A DNA stretch of 32,000 bases from Sedimenticola sp. (lineage in GTDB: Bacteria > Pseudomonadota > Gammaproteobacteria > Chromatiales > Chromatiaceae): NCBI GenBank assembly GCA_026989135.1, contig JALSJZ010000020.1, positions 1-32,000 of the forward strand, given 5' to 3'. Position numbers and translations under genes: made by a program. Shown piece after piece: positions 1-9,738 of the stretch (the first letter of the stretch is position 1; every line of letters begins with the position of its first letter). The notes under the pieces are model-generated. The model searched no databases, was not told the DNA's origin, and was given only the letters and a program-made list of their open reading frames with translations.

Positions 1-1078
1 CATCAGCCTCGAACTCCTGTCTGCGCATCAGCCAGCTGGAGAGCGGCTGGAGGAACTGGGTGAAGACGGGGGTGACCATCAAAAAGAGGAGCAGGGCAGC
101 GGCATCAGAGGCCTGTTGCATGCCCAGGGCGCTATAAAACCAATCTTGCTGGGATAGCCATCCGAGCAGTGCCAGCCCAATCAGTGAGGTGAGCGACATG
201 GTCAGCATCCGTTTCAGGACATGCTTGCGTTTGAAATGCCCCAGTTCGTGCGCCAGCACCGCCTCCATCTCATCTGCGGAGAGGCTCTCCAGCAGGGTGT
301 CAAAAAAGACAATGCGCTTGCTTTTGCCCAGGCCGGTAAAATAGGCATTGCCATGGCTTGAGCGCTGAGAGCCATCCATCACAAAAATACCACTGCTGGA
401 GAAGCCGCAGCGGGTGAGCAGCTGCTGGATGCGCTCTTGCAGCTCGACATCGGCAAGCGGCTCAAATTTGTTGAATAGTGGTGCAATAAAGGTGGGATAG
501 GCCCAGGTTATAAGCAGCGTAAAGGTGATCCAGACGGCCCATGCGGCAAGCCACCAGAGCGCACCCATGCTGCCCATGATCCACAACAGTATCCAGATCA
601 GCGGGAGGCCGATAAGAAGCATCAGGCCGGTCTGGGTGAGCAGGTCGGCAATAAAACGCCGGGGCGTGGTGCGATTGAAGCCAAAGCGTGTTTCAAGGCT
701 AAATGTCCGCCAGGCACTAACCGGGATATCCAATAGCCCCATAATAAAAAATGCGGAGAGGATGAAGGCGGTGCCTGCTGATAGGGTGCTCAGTCCGCTG
801 CTGCCCCAGGTTTGATGCAGCCAGTTTAATCCGCCCCCCAGTGTCCAGAACAGCAGCAGCAGAGCGCCTGATAGCAGCTCAAAGCCTGCTGCTTTAACCC
901 GTGCCACTGTGTAGCGGGCGGCCTTTTGGTGCTCATCCAGCGAGATGGCATCAGCAAAGGCTGCTGGTACCTGATCCTGATGTGCAGAGACATGCTGCCT
1001 GTGTCGCCAGAGCAGCCAGGCCTGAATCAGGAGTCCAAGACCCAGTGCCAATAGAAAAAGTTGGGTAAAAAGATGCAT
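1..1078 (-). CDS. M48 (Ste24/CAAX-protease-like) membrane metallopeptidase, C-terminus outside window
   Basis: Reading leftward from the ATG at 1076-1078, the frame stays open to the window edge (about 359 codons), so the C-terminal end is missing. The zinc-protease motif HELGH lies at residues 277-281 (bases 236-250). The third-ligand motif EFEAD (ExxxD) is at residues 355-359, right at the edge. Several hydrophobic stretches are visible, the first at residues 5-22, others around 62-80, 100-118, 145-190 and 285-310. This matches the Ste24-like branch of M48, which are multi-spanning inner-membrane zinc endopeptidases with the active site near the membrane. The prenyl-protein substrate known in eukaryotes is not expected in bacteria, so the substrate is unknown and a quality-control role is only inferred. 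It is divergently arranged with orn across 119 bp. Confidence 0.88.
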   Translation of the reverse strand, partial: MHLFTQLFLLALGLGLLIQAWLLWRHRQHVSAHQDQVPAAFADAISLDEHQKAARYTVARVKAAGFELLSGALLLLFWTLGGGLNWLHQTWGSSGLSTLSAGTAFILSAFFIMGLLDIPVSAWRTFSLETRFGFNRTTPRRFIADLLTQTGLMLLIGLPLIWILLWIMGSMGALWWLAAWAVWITFTLLITWAYPTFIAPLFNKFEPLADVELQERIQQLLTRCGFSSSGIFVMDGSQRSSHGNAYFTGLGKSKRIVFFDTLLESLSADEMEAVLAHELGHFKRKHVLKRMLTMSLTSLIGLALLGWLSQQDWFYSALGMQQASDAAALLLFLMVTPVFTQFLQPLSSWLMRRQEFEAD

Positions 1079-1197
1079 GGGCGAAGGATACAGGTTAGGT
1101 CTAAAACAGTACACAGCTTCGCTTTCGATAAGAAAATATGGAGAGCGGTTTGACTCTGCTAAACTGCGGAGCAACTTTGTTTAGTAAGGGGCAGTAG

Positions 1198-1749
1198 ATG
1201 GCACAGGATTCAAACAACCTGGTCTGGATCGATCTGGAGATGACGGGTCTGGATACCGAAAATGATCTGATTATTGAGATTGCAACCATCGTCACCGATG
1301 CCAATCTGAATATCCTGGCCGAGGGGCCAATGATTGCCATTCACCAATCAGATAGCGTATTGGCGGGCATGGATGAGTGGAACCAGCGACAGCATGGCCA
1401 TTCGGGGCTGATCGAGCGGGTACGTGCCAGCCAGTATGATGAAGCAGCGGCAGAGGCTGAGACGCTGGCCTTTCTGGAGAAGTATCTGCCAGCGGGTAAA
1501 TCTCCAATGTGTGGCAACAGCATCTGCCAGGATCGACGCTTTATGGCGCGCTGCATGCCCAAGCTGGAGGCGTGGTTTCACTACCGCAATCTGGATGTCA
1601 GCACCCTCAAGGAGCTGGCCAATCGCTGGTCACCGGATATGGCGAAGGGGTTCAAAAAAGAGTCCAAACATCTGGCGCTGGATGATATCAAAGACTCCAT
1701 CGATGAGCTTGTCTACTATCGTGAACACTTTTTGCGGTTACCAGATTAG
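1198..1749 (+). CDS. orn: Oligoribonuclease (3'-5' exoribonuclease, DEDDh family)
   Basis: The 183-residue protein is full length for Orn. The catalytic acids are D12 and E14 (in the [10 protein letters not shown] block), D112, H158 and D163, the same numbering as E. coli Orn. The enzyme degrades 2-5 nt RNAs, the end products of RNA decay, and the dinucleotide pGpG made during c-di-GMP breakdown. It acts as a cytoplasmic dimer. The start is supported by AAGGGG at 1186-1191, six bases before ATG. A possible -35 TTGACT lies at 1150-1155, but no convincing -10 follows at the right distance. The gene converges on queG, and the two stop codons overlap (TAG 1747-1749 against TAA on the other strand at 1746-1748). 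A diguanylate cyclase gene nearby is thematically related through c-di-GMP turnover, but no operon link is implied. Confidence 0.97.
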   Translation: MAQDSNNLVWIDLEMTGLDTENDLIIEIATIVTDANLNILAEGPMIAIHQSDSVLAGMDEWNQRQHGHSGLIERVRASQYDEAAAEAETLAFLEKYLPAGKSPMCGNSICQDRRFMARCMPKLEAWFHYRNLDVSTLKELANRWSPDMAKGFKKESKHLALDDIKDSIDELVYYREHFLRLPD

Positions 1750-2810
1750 TTTGAATGCTGCTTTAGCCCCCAGGCGACATGCTCGCGTACCAATGCTGAT
1801 TCGTGATCTGCCCTGGATTGCAGGGCGGCAACCACCTCATCGGAGGCTGGTGCATTGCCCAGTGCCACGGCAATATTTCGCAGCCAGCAGTGGTGGCCGA
1901 TACGGCGGATGGCTGAGCCTGCCATACGGTTTAGAAACTCCTCCTCTGTCCAGACGAACAGGTCTGCCAGCTGGGCGCTATCAAGCCCCTGTCGGGGCAT
2001 AAAGTCAGGTTCGCAGCTTTTTGCCGCATGTTGGTTCCAGGGGCAGACCAGCTGGCAATCATCACAACCAAAGATGCGGTTCCCAATCAGTGGGCGCAGC
2101 TCAACAGGTATTGAATCCCGCAGGGTGTTGGTTAGATACGAGATGCAGCGCCGGGCATCCAGTTTATAGGGTGCAATGATGGCTTGAGTGGGGCAGAGGT
2201 CGATGCAGCGGCGACAACTGCCGCAGTGATCATCTGCCGCATCATCAACAGGTAGCGGCAGGTTGGTAAACAGCTCTCCGAAGAAGAAGAACGACCCGGC
2301 ATCACGGTTGACCACGATACAGTGCTTGCCAATCCAGCCGTGCCCTGCCTGGGCGGCAATGGGCTTCTCCATCACCGGTGCGGTATCGACAAAGGCTCTT
2401 GAGTCAAAATCTCCAATTTCGTCCCGGATTCTATCCGCCAGTTTGGCCAGCCGTGAGCGGATGAGCTTGTGGTAATCACGCCCCAGCGCATAGCGTGAGA
2501 TATAGGCGCTGTTTGGGTTGGTCAGTGTCTGCAGTGGGTCGCTATCAATATCTGCCAGATAATTCATACGAACCGAGATAATGCGTTGTGTGCCGGGGAT
2601 CAGCTCCTGTGGGCGGCTTCGCAGCTGGCCATGCTCGGCCATGTAGGCCATCTTGCCGTGCAGCCCCTGATTCAGCCATGTCATTAAACGTGGTTCGGCT
2701 GAACCGAGGTGGGTGTTGGTAATGCGGGCCTCCTGAAAACCGAACTCTATTGCCCACTGTTTAATCTTTTGGGCGAGGATGCTGTAGTCTTGAGGGGGGC
2801 GGCAAGTCAT
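1746..2810 (-). CDS. queG: Epoxyqueuosine reductase (cobalamin and 4Fe-4S dependent)
   Basis: The 354-residue protein has the QueG layout. The N-terminal cobalamin-binding reductase domain contains [10 protein letters not shown] with Asp142, the likely catalytic acid. It is followed by a bacterial-ferredoxin-like double cluster, with Cys196, 199, 202 and 206 in [12 protein letters not shown] and Cys249, 252 and 256 in [11 protein letters not shown]. The C-terminus is HEAT-like ([13 protein letters not shown]). It carries out the last step of queuosine synthesis, reducing epoxyqueuosine to queuosine in the wobble position of GUN-anticodon tRNAs. The ATG at 2808-2810 has no clear Shine-Dalgarno sequence. 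The upstream minus-strand GGDEF gene ends 59 bases before it, so the two could be co-transcribed. Confidence 0.96.
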   Translation of the reverse strand: MTCRPPQDYSILAQKIKQWAIEFGFQEARITNTHLGSAEPRLMTWLNQGLHGKMAYMAEHGQLRSRPQELIPGTQRIISVRMNYLADIDSDPLQTLTNPNSAYISRYALGRDYHKLIRSRLAKLADRIRDEIGDFDSRAFVDTAPVMEKPIAAQAGHGWIGKHCIVVNRDAGSFFFFGELFTNLPLPVDDAADDHCGSCRRCIDLCPTQAIIAPYKLDARRCISYLTNTLRDSIPVELRPLIGNRIFGCDDCQLVCPWNQHAAKSCEPDFMPRQGLDSAQLADLFVWTEEEFLNRMAGSAIRRIGHHCWLRNIAVALGNAPASDEVVAALQSRADHESALVREHVAWGLKQHSN

Positions 2811-2869
2811 TGAAGGCGGGAATATAGCATTTTCAATAATCGTCGTGCTCTTTCCTCCAGTATCTGGAA

Positions 2870-3904
2870 TTAAAAAAGTTCAATACCGCCATCTTCCACC
2901 GCTGCTGGCGCATCGGCCTGCTTGCTTATGGTCTCGTAAGAGATCACCTGGTTTCGACCGTGATCCTTGGCGTAGTAGAGTGCTTGGTCTGCCCGGTCGA
3001 TAAGTGTGCTGGGAAGCATGCCGTCCTGCAGGCAGACATAGCCTGTAGAGGCTGTTAACCGGCCAATCTGAGGGAAAACATGCTGCTCAACAGTGTGTCT
3101 GAATCGCTCTAGAGCGCAGGCTGCCCCCTCCTTGTCGCAACAGTTGAGTATGACCACGAACTCCTCTCCGCCATAACGGAACAGCAGGTCAGTGCAGCGA
3201 AAGCTCTTCTCCATCAGCCTGGAAAAGACGAGCAGAACCTCATCGCCAATCAGATGCCCATGCTCGTCATTGACCTTCTTGAAGTGGTCAACGTCGAGAA
3301 TGGCCAGCCAGGATGAACCCTTGCCTCTCCCCTCCTGCAGGGCTTGTTTGCGGTAGTACGAGATGATCTGGGTCAGCTTATGATCAAAGGTCTGGCGGTT
3401 GAGCAGCCCGGTCAGCTGATCCCTCTCTTTTTCATCCAGAGTCAGCAGCAGATTGCCGTAGATGCTGAGCAGGTTATGGATGATGACCCAGTTATCGGGG
3501 TCGATCAGCTCTGCCTCTAGCAGCAGCACCCTCATCTGGCCGTTTGCTCCAGGAATTGGCAACATGATCTGCTGATGCTGTTTTGTGCCTTCTTGGCCAG
3601 AGGCGGCATTCTGGATGCAGTGATTCAGGTCTGCAAAATCGGTGAAAGGTTTGGGACTCGCCATGTCATTCATGAGTTCACGGACAATGAGTTTGTCCGT
3701 GGGAACGCCGGAATAATCCTTGCAGCCATCAGCACAGTGAACCTCAAAGACCCTCGCAACAAGCATGCCTGGAACAATCGTCTGGAGCTGCCCAAGGAAG
3801 AGGGCTGTCAGCGACATATGATCCCGCTGGGCGGTCATCTCAATTGCCAGCTCCAGGCCTGACAGTGTGTGATGGTTTGGTTGAGAAGAGTCGGGCTTGT
3901 CCAT
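2870..3904 (-). CDS. GGDEF-domain diguanylate cyclase, soluble
   Basis: The 344-residue protein has an N-terminal domain (about 15-155) of no recognised family, possibly GAF-like, followed by a GGDEF domain. DQLTGLLNR at 162-170 opens the catalytic domain and the active-site signature GGEEF is at 245-249. An RxxD product-inhibition site (RCTD, 236-239) sits exactly five residues upstream of GGEEF, so an active cyclase with feedback inhibition by c-di-GMP is expected. It condenses two GTP into cyclic di-GMP. No transmembrane segment or signal peptide is seen, so it should be cytosolic. On the minus strand a -10-like TATAGT sits about 10 bases before the start codon, which would give a very short leader. 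The input signal cannot be told from the sequence. Confidence 0.93.
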   Translation of the reverse strand: MDKPDSSQPNHHTLSGLELAIEMTAQRDHMSLTALFLGQLQTIVPGMLVARVFEVHCADGCKDYSGVPTDKLIVRELMNDMASPKPFTDFADLNHCIQNAASGQEGTKQHQQIMLPIPGANGQMRVLLLEAELIDPDNWVIIHNLLSIYGNLLLTLDEKERDQLTGLLNRQTFDHKLTQIISYYRKQALQEGRGKGSSWLAILDVDHFKKVNDEHGHLIGDEVLLVFSRLMEKSFRCTDLLFRYGGEEFVVILNCCDKEGAACALERFRHTVEQHVFPQIGRLTASTGYVCLQDGMLPSTLIDRADQALYYAKDHGRNQVISYETISKQADAPAAVEDGGIELF

Positions 3905-4084
3905 ACTTGATACTATAGCGACACTGTTGGAATGAACATTAGTTTATGTTTCCATAAATCACAACCAACCCTGGTTCCTGAGCTTGACTTGGCATTGGAC
4001 ATGGGCGCTTGCAATCAAGTAGAATTCGGCAGCTTCGCGACGGACTTTTGTCTTGTTGCATCCAGATTAATCTTGCAAGCGGGG

Positions 4085-4112
4085 CGGGTTCACTGAATCC
4101 ATCCCGTTTTTT
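4085..4112 (+). promoter_or_regulatory. Hairpin plus T-run in the carA leader (possible attenuator)
   Basis: CGGG (4085-4088) can pair with CCCG (4103-4106). Inside it TTC (4089-4091) pairs with GAA (4095-4097) around loop ACT. Six Ts follow at 4107-4112. The stem is short and interrupted, so terminator activity is uncertain. It lies just ahead of the preferred carA start, where premature termination would control carAB. It also leaves the ATG at 4113 with no room for a ribosome-binding site. Confidence 0.3.
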
Positions 4113-4133
4113 ATGCCTGCTCCGGAGTGTTTC

Positions 4134-5273
4134 TTGAGAAAACCTGCGCTTTTGGTCCTTGAGGATGGCGCCCTTTTTCGGGGGGAGTCCATCGGTGTTG
4201 ACGGTCAGACAGTGGGAGAGGTGGTATTCAATACCGCTATCACCGGCTATCAGGAGATTCTGACCGATCCCTCCTACTGTCGTCAGATTGTCACCCTGAC
4301 CTATCCCCATATCGGAAATACCGGCACCAATGATGAGGATGAGGAGTCTCCACGCATTGATGCGGCCGGGTTGGTCATTCGTGATCTGCCGCTGCTTGCC
4401 AGCAACTGGCGCAACCAGCTGCCACTGGATGAGTATCTGCAGCAGCGAGGGGTCGTCGCCATTGCCGGTATAGATACCCGCCGCCTGACCCGTATCCTGC
4501 GTGAGAAAGGGGCGCAGAGTGGCTGCATCCTGGCAGGTGACAACATCGACGAATCAGCAGCTTTAGCTGCTGCCAAGGCCTTCTCTGGCCTTAAAGGGCT
4601 GGATCTGGCTAAAGAGGTAACGGTCGATGCGTCCTACCCCTGGAGCCAGGGTTCCTGGTCTCTGGAAGAGGGGCTGCCGGCCGATGCCCAGGCGCTTGCG
4701 CACCATGTCGTGGCCTATGACTTTGGCGTAAAACGCAATATCCTGCGCATGCTGGTTGACCGGGGGTGCCGCCTGACGGTTGTCCCGGCTCAGACACCGG
4801 CGGCTGAGGTGCTGGCGCTGAAGCCGGATGGCGTTTTTCTCTCCAATGGCCCGGGTGATCCAGAGCCTTGTGACTATGCCATTGCTGCAATCAAAGAGAT
4901 CGTTGAGAGCGGTGTGCCGACCTTTGGTATCTGCCTTGGCCACCAGCTGCTGGGGCTGGCCAGCGGTGCAAAGACGATCAAGATGAAGTTTGGCCACCAT
5001 GGTGCAAACCACCCGGTGCAGGATCTTGCCACGCAGGCCGTCATGATCAGCAGCCAGAATCATGGTTTTGCAGTTGATGAGAAGAGCCTGCCTGCTACCC
5101 TCAAAGCCACACACCGCTCCCTGTTTGATGGCTCGCTACAGGGGATACATCGCACCGATCGCCCCGCTTTTGGTTTTCAAGGGCACCCAGAGGCAAGCCC
5201 AGGCCCACATGATGTGGCGCCTGTCTTCGACCATTTCATAGAATTGATAGCGCAGCATTGCACAGCGGATTAA
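4134..5273 (+). CDS. carA: Carbamoyl-phosphate synthase small (glutaminase) subunit
   Basis: It hydrolyses glutamine and passes ammonia to CarB, for arginine and pyrimidine synthesis. The class I glutamine amidotransferase domain has its nucleophile in GICLGHQLL (Cys267 counted from 4134; E. coli uses Cys269) and the His and Glu partners in GHPEASPG near the C-terminus. The N-terminal domain carries [20 protein letters not shown]. The frame is also open from an ATG at 4113. I prefer TTG at 4134 because GGAG at 4124-4127 is spaced six bases from it, because the protein then begins [12 protein letters not shown] like E. coli CarA, and because the ATG lies directly behind a T-run with no Shine-Dalgarno. 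From TTG the protein is 379 residues. carB starts 16 bases downstream. Confidence 0.95.
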   Translation: MRKPALLVLEDGALFRGESIGVDGQTVGEVVFNTAITGYQEILTDPSYCRQIVTLTYPHIGNTGTNDEDEESPRIDAAGLVIRDLPLLASNWRNQLPLDEYLQQRGVVAIAGIDTRRLTRILREKGAQSGCILAGDNIDESAALAAAKAFSGLKGLDLAKEVTVDASYPWSQGSWSLEEGLPADAQALAHHVVAYDFGVKRNILRMLVDRGCRLTVVPAQTPAAEVLALKPDGVFLSNGPGDPEPCDYAIAAIKEIVESGVPTFGICLGHQLLGLASGAKTIKMKFGHHGANHPVQDLATQAVMISSQNHGFAVDEKSLPATLKATHRSLFDGSLQGIHRTDRPAFGFQGHPEASPGPHDVAPVFDHFIELIAQHCTAD

Positions 5274-5289
5274 CCAGACACTATTCCAC

Positions 5290-8200
5290 ATGCCAAAACG
5301 TACAGACATCCAAAGTATCCTGATTATTGGTGCAGGCCCTATCGTTATCGGTCAGGCCTGTGAGTTCGATTACTCCGGCGCTCAGGCCTGCAAGGCGCTG
5401 AGAGAGGAGGGGTACCGGGTCATCCTGGTCAACTCCAATCCCGCTACCATCATGACCGACCCGGAGATGGCAGATGCGACCTACATAGAACCCATTACCT
5501 GGCGGACGGTGGCGCGCATCATTGAGAAAGAGCGCCCGGATGCACTGCTGCCTACCATGGGCGGGCAGACCGCCCTCAACTGTGCGCTGGATCTGGAACG
5601 TCACGGTGTACTTGAGAAGTTTGATGTAGAGATGATCGGTGCCTCCCGTGAGGCGATCGACAAAGCCGAAGATCGTGACCTGTTCCGTCAGGCAATGACC
5701 AGGATTGGCCTGGCAATGCCACGCTCAGCCATCGCCCACAGTATTGAAGAGGCGCGACAGGTTCAGGCGGGCATTGGGTTTCCAACCATTATTCGTCCCT
5801 CTTTTACCATGGGTGGCAGCGGTGGCGGCATCGCCTACAACAAGGATGAGTTTGATGAGATCTGCGCCCGTGGGCTGGATCTCTCGCCTACCACCGAGCT
5901 GCTGATCGAGGAGTCGGTGCTGGGGTGGAAAGAGTATGAGATGGAGGTGGTGCGTGATCACAAGGATAACTGCATCATCATCTGCTCCATCGAGAACTTT
6001 GATGCAATGGGGGTGCACACGGGTGACTCCATCACGGTTGCCCCGGCTCAGACGCTGACCGACAAAGAGTATCAGATCATGCGTAACGCCTCGTTACAGG
6101 TGTTGCGAGAGATTGGTGTAGACACGGGTGGCTCCAACGTGCAGTTTGGGATCAACCCCAAGGATGGCCGCATGGTCATCATCGAGATGAACCCACGGGT
6201 CTCCCGCTCCTCTGCGCTGGCATCCAAGGCTACCGGCTTCCCGATTGCCAAGGTGGCAGCCAAGCTGGCCGTGGGCTTCACGCTGGATGAGCTGAGCAAC
6301 GAGATCACTGGCGGTGCCACACCGGCCTCTTTTGAGCCGACAATAGATTATGTCGTCACCAAGATCCCCCGTTTTGCCTTTGAAAAATTCCCTACAGCGG
6401 ATGCCCGCCTGACCACCCAGATGAAATCGGTGGGTGAAGTGATGGCCATTGGTCGTACCTTTCAGGAGTCGATGCAGAAGGCGCTACGTGGATTGGAAAC
6501 CGGCAAACATGGGTTTTGTGAAGTGGTGGATCTGGATTCAGAGAGTGCCCAGGAGATCATCCGGGATGAGCTGTGCCAGCCGGGGCCGGAGCGGCTCTGG
6601 TACATCGCCGATGCCTTTCGTGCGGGTATGTCACTGGAGAAGATCTTTGGTTACAGCCATGTGGATCCCTGGTTTCTGGTGCAGATCGAAGAGCTGGTAA
6701 CGATTGAGGCAGAGGTGAAGGCGCAGGGGTTCACTGCGCTGAACCGGGAACGGCTCCTCTACCTGAAGCGCAAAGGCTTCTCAGATAAACGACTGTCGGT
6801 GTTAACCGGGGTAGAAGAGGACGAGCTGAGAAAGCAGCGCCACGCCCAGGGGGTTCGCCCGGTATTCAAACGTGTCGACTCCTGTGCGGCCGAGTTTGCA
6901 GCAACCACAGCCTATATGTACTCCACCTATGAAGAGGAGTGTGAGGCGGCACCTACGGATCGCAAAAAGATCATGGTGCTGGGTGGCGGCCCCAACCGTA
7001 TCGGCCAGGGGATCGAGTTTGACTACTGCTGTGTACACGCCGCCTTTGCCATGCGCGAAGATGGCTATGAGACCATCATGGTCAACTGCAACCCAGAGAC
7101 CGTCTCGACCGATTACGATACCGCTGACCGCCTCTTTTTTGAGCCGCTGACGCTGGAGGATGTGCTGGAGATCATCCACATTGAACAGCCGGTTGGCGTC
7201 ATCGTGCAGTATGGCGGGCAGACCCCGCTCAAGCTGGCGGAGGATCTGGAGGCGGCCGGTGCGCCCATTATTGGAACCAGCCCGGACTCCATCGACCTGG
7301 CAGAAGATCGCGAGCGTTTTCAGCATATGATCCAGAAACTGGGTCTGCTGCAACCCCCCAACCGCACCGCGCGGGAGCCGGAAGAGGCGGTGCTGCTGGC
7401 GCGGGAGATCGGCTACCCACTGGTGGTCAGACCCTCATACGTGCTGGGTGGCCGTGCGATGGAGATCGTCTTTGATGAGGCAGATCTGCGCCGTTATATG
7501 CGCGAGGCGGTTCGTGTCTCCAATGACTCCCCGGTGCTGCTGGATCGCTTTCTGGATGATGCCATTGAGGTCGATGTCGATGCCATCTGTGATGGCAAAG
7601 ATGTGCTGATTGGCGGCATCATGGAGCATATTGAACAGGCCGGAGTCCATTCGGGTGATTCAGCCTGCTCTCTGCCACCTTATACGCTATCGGATGAGTT
7701 GCAGGATCGTATGCGGGAACAGATCCGCCAGATGGCGCTGGAGCTGAAGGTGGTGGGGCTGATGAATACCCAGTTCGCGATCAAGGGTGATGACATCTAT
7801 ATCCTGGAGGTCAATCCCCGCGCCTCGCGCACTGTACCCTTTGTATCAAAGGCGACAGGTGTGCCGCTGGCCAAGGTGGCGGCACGCTGCATGGCAGGTC
7901 GCACCCTGGCAGAGCAGGGCGTCACCAAAGAGGTTGTTCCTGAATACTATTTTGTTAAAGAGGCGGTTTTTCCGTTTGTAAAGTTCCCTGGTGTCGACAG
8001 CGTACTAAGCCCGGAGATGAAGTCCACGGGTGAGGTGATGGGCGTTGGACGAACCTTTGGTGAGGCCTATGCCAAGTCACTGGAGGGGGCAGGTGACACG
8101 CTGCCACAGTCAGGCAGGGCGCTGCTAAGCGTGCGGGATGCCGATAAAGAGCGTATTGTGAAGGTTGCCAGGTCGTTGAAAGAACAGGGTTTTGATCTTA

Positions 8201-8496
8201 TTGGCACCGCTGGGACAACCCAGGTGGTGCGGGCTGCAGGCATTGATTGCGAGCTGGTCAATAAAGTAGGCGAAGGGCGGCCGCACGTTGTAGATATGAT
8301 CAAAAACGATCAATTTGACTTGATTATCAATACCACCGAGGGCAAAAAGGCGCTGGAAGACTCCGCCTCCATCAGGGGTGCCGCTTTGCAGCGCAAGGTG
8401 AGCTACACCACAACCATCGCAGGCGCAGAGGCCAGTTGCCTGGCGCTGAAAGAGCTTGAATCTGCGGGTGTCAATCGTCTGCAGGATTTCTACTAA
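5290..8496 (+). CDS. carB: Carbamoyl-phosphate synthase large subunit
   Basis: At 1068 residues it is full length (E. coli about 1073). The two homologous ATP-grasp halves are visible. The first half has [20 protein letters not shown] at the N-terminus, [12 protein letters not shown] near residue 175 and [18 protein letters not shown] near 300. The second half repeats these as [20 protein letters not shown] near 560 and [18 protein letters not shown] near 840. The C-terminal MGS-like allosteric domain begins around residue 935 ([20 protein letters not shown]). The enzyme makes carbamoyl phosphate from bicarbonate, two ATP and ammonia channelled from CarA. It follows carA by 16 bases and is clearly co-transcribed. 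No frameshift or missing motif was seen. Confidence 0.98.
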   Translation: MPKRTDIQSILIIGAGPIVIGQACEFDYSGAQACKALREEGYRVILVNSNPATIMTDPEMADATYIEPITWRTVARIIEKERPDALLPTMGGQTALNCALDLERHGVLEKFDVEMIGASREAIDKAEDRDLFRQAMTRIGLAMPRSAIAHSIEEARQVQAGIGFPTIIRPSFTMGGSGGGIAYNKDEFDEICARGLDLSPTTELLIEESVLGWKEYEMEVVRDHKDNCIIICSIENFDAMGVHTGDSITVAPAQTLTDKEYQIMRNASLQVLREIGVDTGGSNVQFGINPKDGRMVIIEMNPRVSRSSALASKATGFPIAKVAAKLAVGFTLDELSNEITGGATPASFEPTIDYVVTKIPRFAFEKFPTADARLTTQMKSVGEVMAIGRTFQESMQKALRGLETGKHGFCEVVDLDSESAQEIIRDELCQPGPERLWYIADAFRAGMSLEKIFGYSHVDPWFLVQIEELVTIEAEVKAQGFTALNRERLLYLKRKGFSDKRLSVLTGVEEDELRKQRHAQGVRPVFKRVDSCAAEFAATTAYMYSTYEEECEAAPTDRKKIMVLGGGPNRIGQGIEFDYCCVHAAFAMREDGYETIMVNCNPETVSTDYDTADRLFFEPLTLEDVLEIIHIEQPVGVIVQYGGQTPLKLAEDLEAAGAPIIGTSPDSIDLAEDRERFQHMIQKLGLLQPPNRTAREPEEAVLLAREIGYPLVVRPSYVLGGRAMEIVFDEADLRRYMREAVRVSNDSPVLLDRFLDDAIEVDVDAICDGKDVLIGGIMEHIEQAGVHSGDSACSLPPYTLSDELQDRMREQIRQMALELKVVGLMNTQFAIKGDDIYILEVNPRASRTVPFVSKATGVPLAKVAARCMAGRTLAEQGVTKEVVPEYYFVKEAVFPFVKFPGVDSVLSPEMKSTGEVMGVGRTFGEAYAKSLEGAGDTLPQSGRALLSVRDADKERIVKVARSLKEQGFDLIGTAGTTQVVRAAGIDCELVNKVGEGRPHVVDMIKNDQFDLIINTTEGKKALEDSASIRGAALQRKVSYTTTIAGAEASCLALKELESAGVNRLQDFY

Positions 8497-8513
8497 CCCC
8501 GCACCGTCTTGAG

Positions 8514-8531
8514 GTTCTGCGCTATCAGAAC
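8514..8531 (+). other. Perfect hairpin between carB and greA
   Basis: GTTCTG (8514-8519) and CAGAAC (8526-8531) form a six-base perfect stem with loop CGCTAT, 25 bases before the greA ATG. No T-run follows, so it is not an intrinsic terminator. It could be an mRNA processing or stability element. The E. coli greA leader is known to produce attenuated short transcripts, but nothing here proves the same. Confidence 0.3.
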
Positions 8532-8556
8532 AGGACACTATTGAGGATATAACACA

Positions 8557-9033
8557 ATGAGTAAGGTACCACTCACTGTACGTGGCGCAGAGGCGCTGCG
8601 TAATGAGCTCACAAAGCTGAAGTCAGTTGCCCGCCCCAAGGTGATTCAAGCAATTGCCGAGGCGCGTGCCCACGGTGATCTGAAAGAGAACGCCGAGTAC
8701 CACGCGGCCAGAGAGGAGCAGGGATTTATAGAGGGGCGCATCAAGGATATTGAGGGCAAACTCTCGCATGCGCAGATCATAGATGTCACCCTGCTGAATG
8801 CTGGCGGCAAGGTGGTATTTGGTGCAACGGTTTATGTCTCGGATGAGAATACAGGTGAAGAGTTTACCTATCAGATCGTCGGAGAGGATGAGGCGGATAT
8901 CAAGGCAGGCCGCATCTCTGTCACCTCACCGATTGCGCGTTCGCTCATTGGGAAATCAGAGGGTGATATCGCCTCATTTCAGGCCCCCGGTGGCGTCAGG
9001 GAGCTTGAGGTGCTGGAGATACGCTACGTGTGA
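8557..9033 (+). CDS. greA: Transcription elongation factor GreA
   Basis: The 158-residue protein is the usual GreA length. The N-terminal coiled coil carries the tip residues D41 and E44 in [16 protein letters not shown], which enter the RNA polymerase secondary channel and position the Mg ion for cleavage of backtracked RNA. The C-terminal FKBP-like domain contains [14 protein letters not shown]. The ribosome-binding site GAGG is at 8543-8546. The stop codon TGA overlaps the GTG start of rlmE (GTGA), indicating translational coupling. The lone hairpin upstream is described separately. Confidence 0.97.
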   Translation: MSKVPLTVRGAEALRNELTKLKSVARPKVIQAIAEARAHGDLKENAEYHAAREEQGFIEGRIKDIEGKLSHAQIIDVTLLNAGGKVVFGATVYVSDENTGEEFTYQIVGEDEADIKAGRISVTSPIARSLIGKSEGDIASFQAPGGVRELEVLEIRYV

Positions 9034-9653
9034 GCAGGCGCAGTAAAAGCAGCCGCCAGTGGCTGGACCGCCATTTTAAGGATGAGTATGTCAAAAAGGC
9101 TCAGCAAGAGGGGTATCGCTCCCGCGCGGCCTACAAGCTGCTAGAGATTCAGGAGCGTGACAGGCTCTTTAAGCCGGGGCAGACCGTGGTTGATCTTGGC
9201 GCTGCCCCAGGCGGTTGGAGCCAGATTGCCAAGCGGTTTGTCGGTACTAAAGGTCGCGTGATTGCACTGGATATTCTTGAGATGGAACCCCTGCCGGGTA
9301 TTGAGTTCATACAGGGAGACTTCCGCGAAGATGAACCGCTGCAGGCATTGACCCAAACGCTGGAGGGTTGCCTGGTTGATCTTGTGATCTCCGATATGGC
9401 ACCCAACGTCAGTGGTATGGCCGTGGTGGATCAGCCACGCGCCATCTACCTGTGTGAATTGGCGCTGGATTTTGCAAAACAGGTGCTCCGGCCTGGTGGC
9501 GCCCTGGTGGTGAAGATTTTTCAGGGAGAGGGCTATGACGACTATTTCAGAGAGCTGCGCAGCAGCTTTAAAAAGGTGGTCACCCGAAAACCAGATGCCT
9601 CCAGATCCAAAAGCCGCGAGGTCTATCTGGTCGCACAGAACCTTAATATATAG
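9030..9653 (+). CDS. rlmE: 23S rRNA (uridine-2'-O-)methyltransferase RlmE (FtsJ/RrmJ)
   Basis: The 207-residue Rossmann methyltransferase has the SAM-binding motif [13 protein letters not shown] at about 53-65. The catalytic tetrad reads K36, D122 (SDMAPNVSG), K162 (VVKIFQGEG) and E197 (SREVYL), each two residues earlier than in E. coli RlmE. It methylates the 2'-OH of U2552 in the ribosomal A-loop of 23S rRNA, late in 50S assembly. The start is GTG at 9030, overlapping the greA stop, and family alignment supports it. In many relatives yhbY lies beside this gene; it is absent here. ftsH follows after 85 bases. Confidence 0.97.
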   Translation: MSRRSKSSRQWLDRHFKDEYVKKAQQEGYRSRAAYKLLEIQERDRLFKPGQTVVDLGAAPGGWSQIAKRFVGTKGRVIALDILEMEPLPGIEFIQGDFREDEPLQALTQTLEGCLVDLVISDMAPNVSGMAVVDQPRAIYLCELALDFAKQVLRPGGALVVKIFQGEGYDDYFRELRSSFKKVVTRKPDASRSKSREVYLVAQNLNI

Positions 9654-9738
9654 TAGTGTTAACTAACATTTAGCAAAAAATCGGGCGGATTGCCGAGGTC
9701 ATGGTGCCTCTGTAATCAGGAAAAATGAGGGTATCCTT

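Noticed and set aside
1424-2002. 192-codon plus-strand frame across orn and queG
   Set aside because: It overlaps both genes out of frame and has low-complexity Arg/Trp-rich translation typical of a shifted reading of coding DNA.
3984-4015. carAB promoter with -35 TTGACT at 3984
   Set aside because: No acceptable -10 hexamer occurs at 16-18 bases, and the nearest candidates are off-spaced or weak.
4563-5114. 183-codon minus-strand open frame inside carA
   Set aside because: It lies entirely inside a well-supported conserved gene and its translation matches nothing I recognise.
6802-7353. 183-codon minus-strand open frame inside carB
   Set aside because: It is an antisense shadow of carB coding sequence. 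No ribosome-binding site or recognisable motif is seen.
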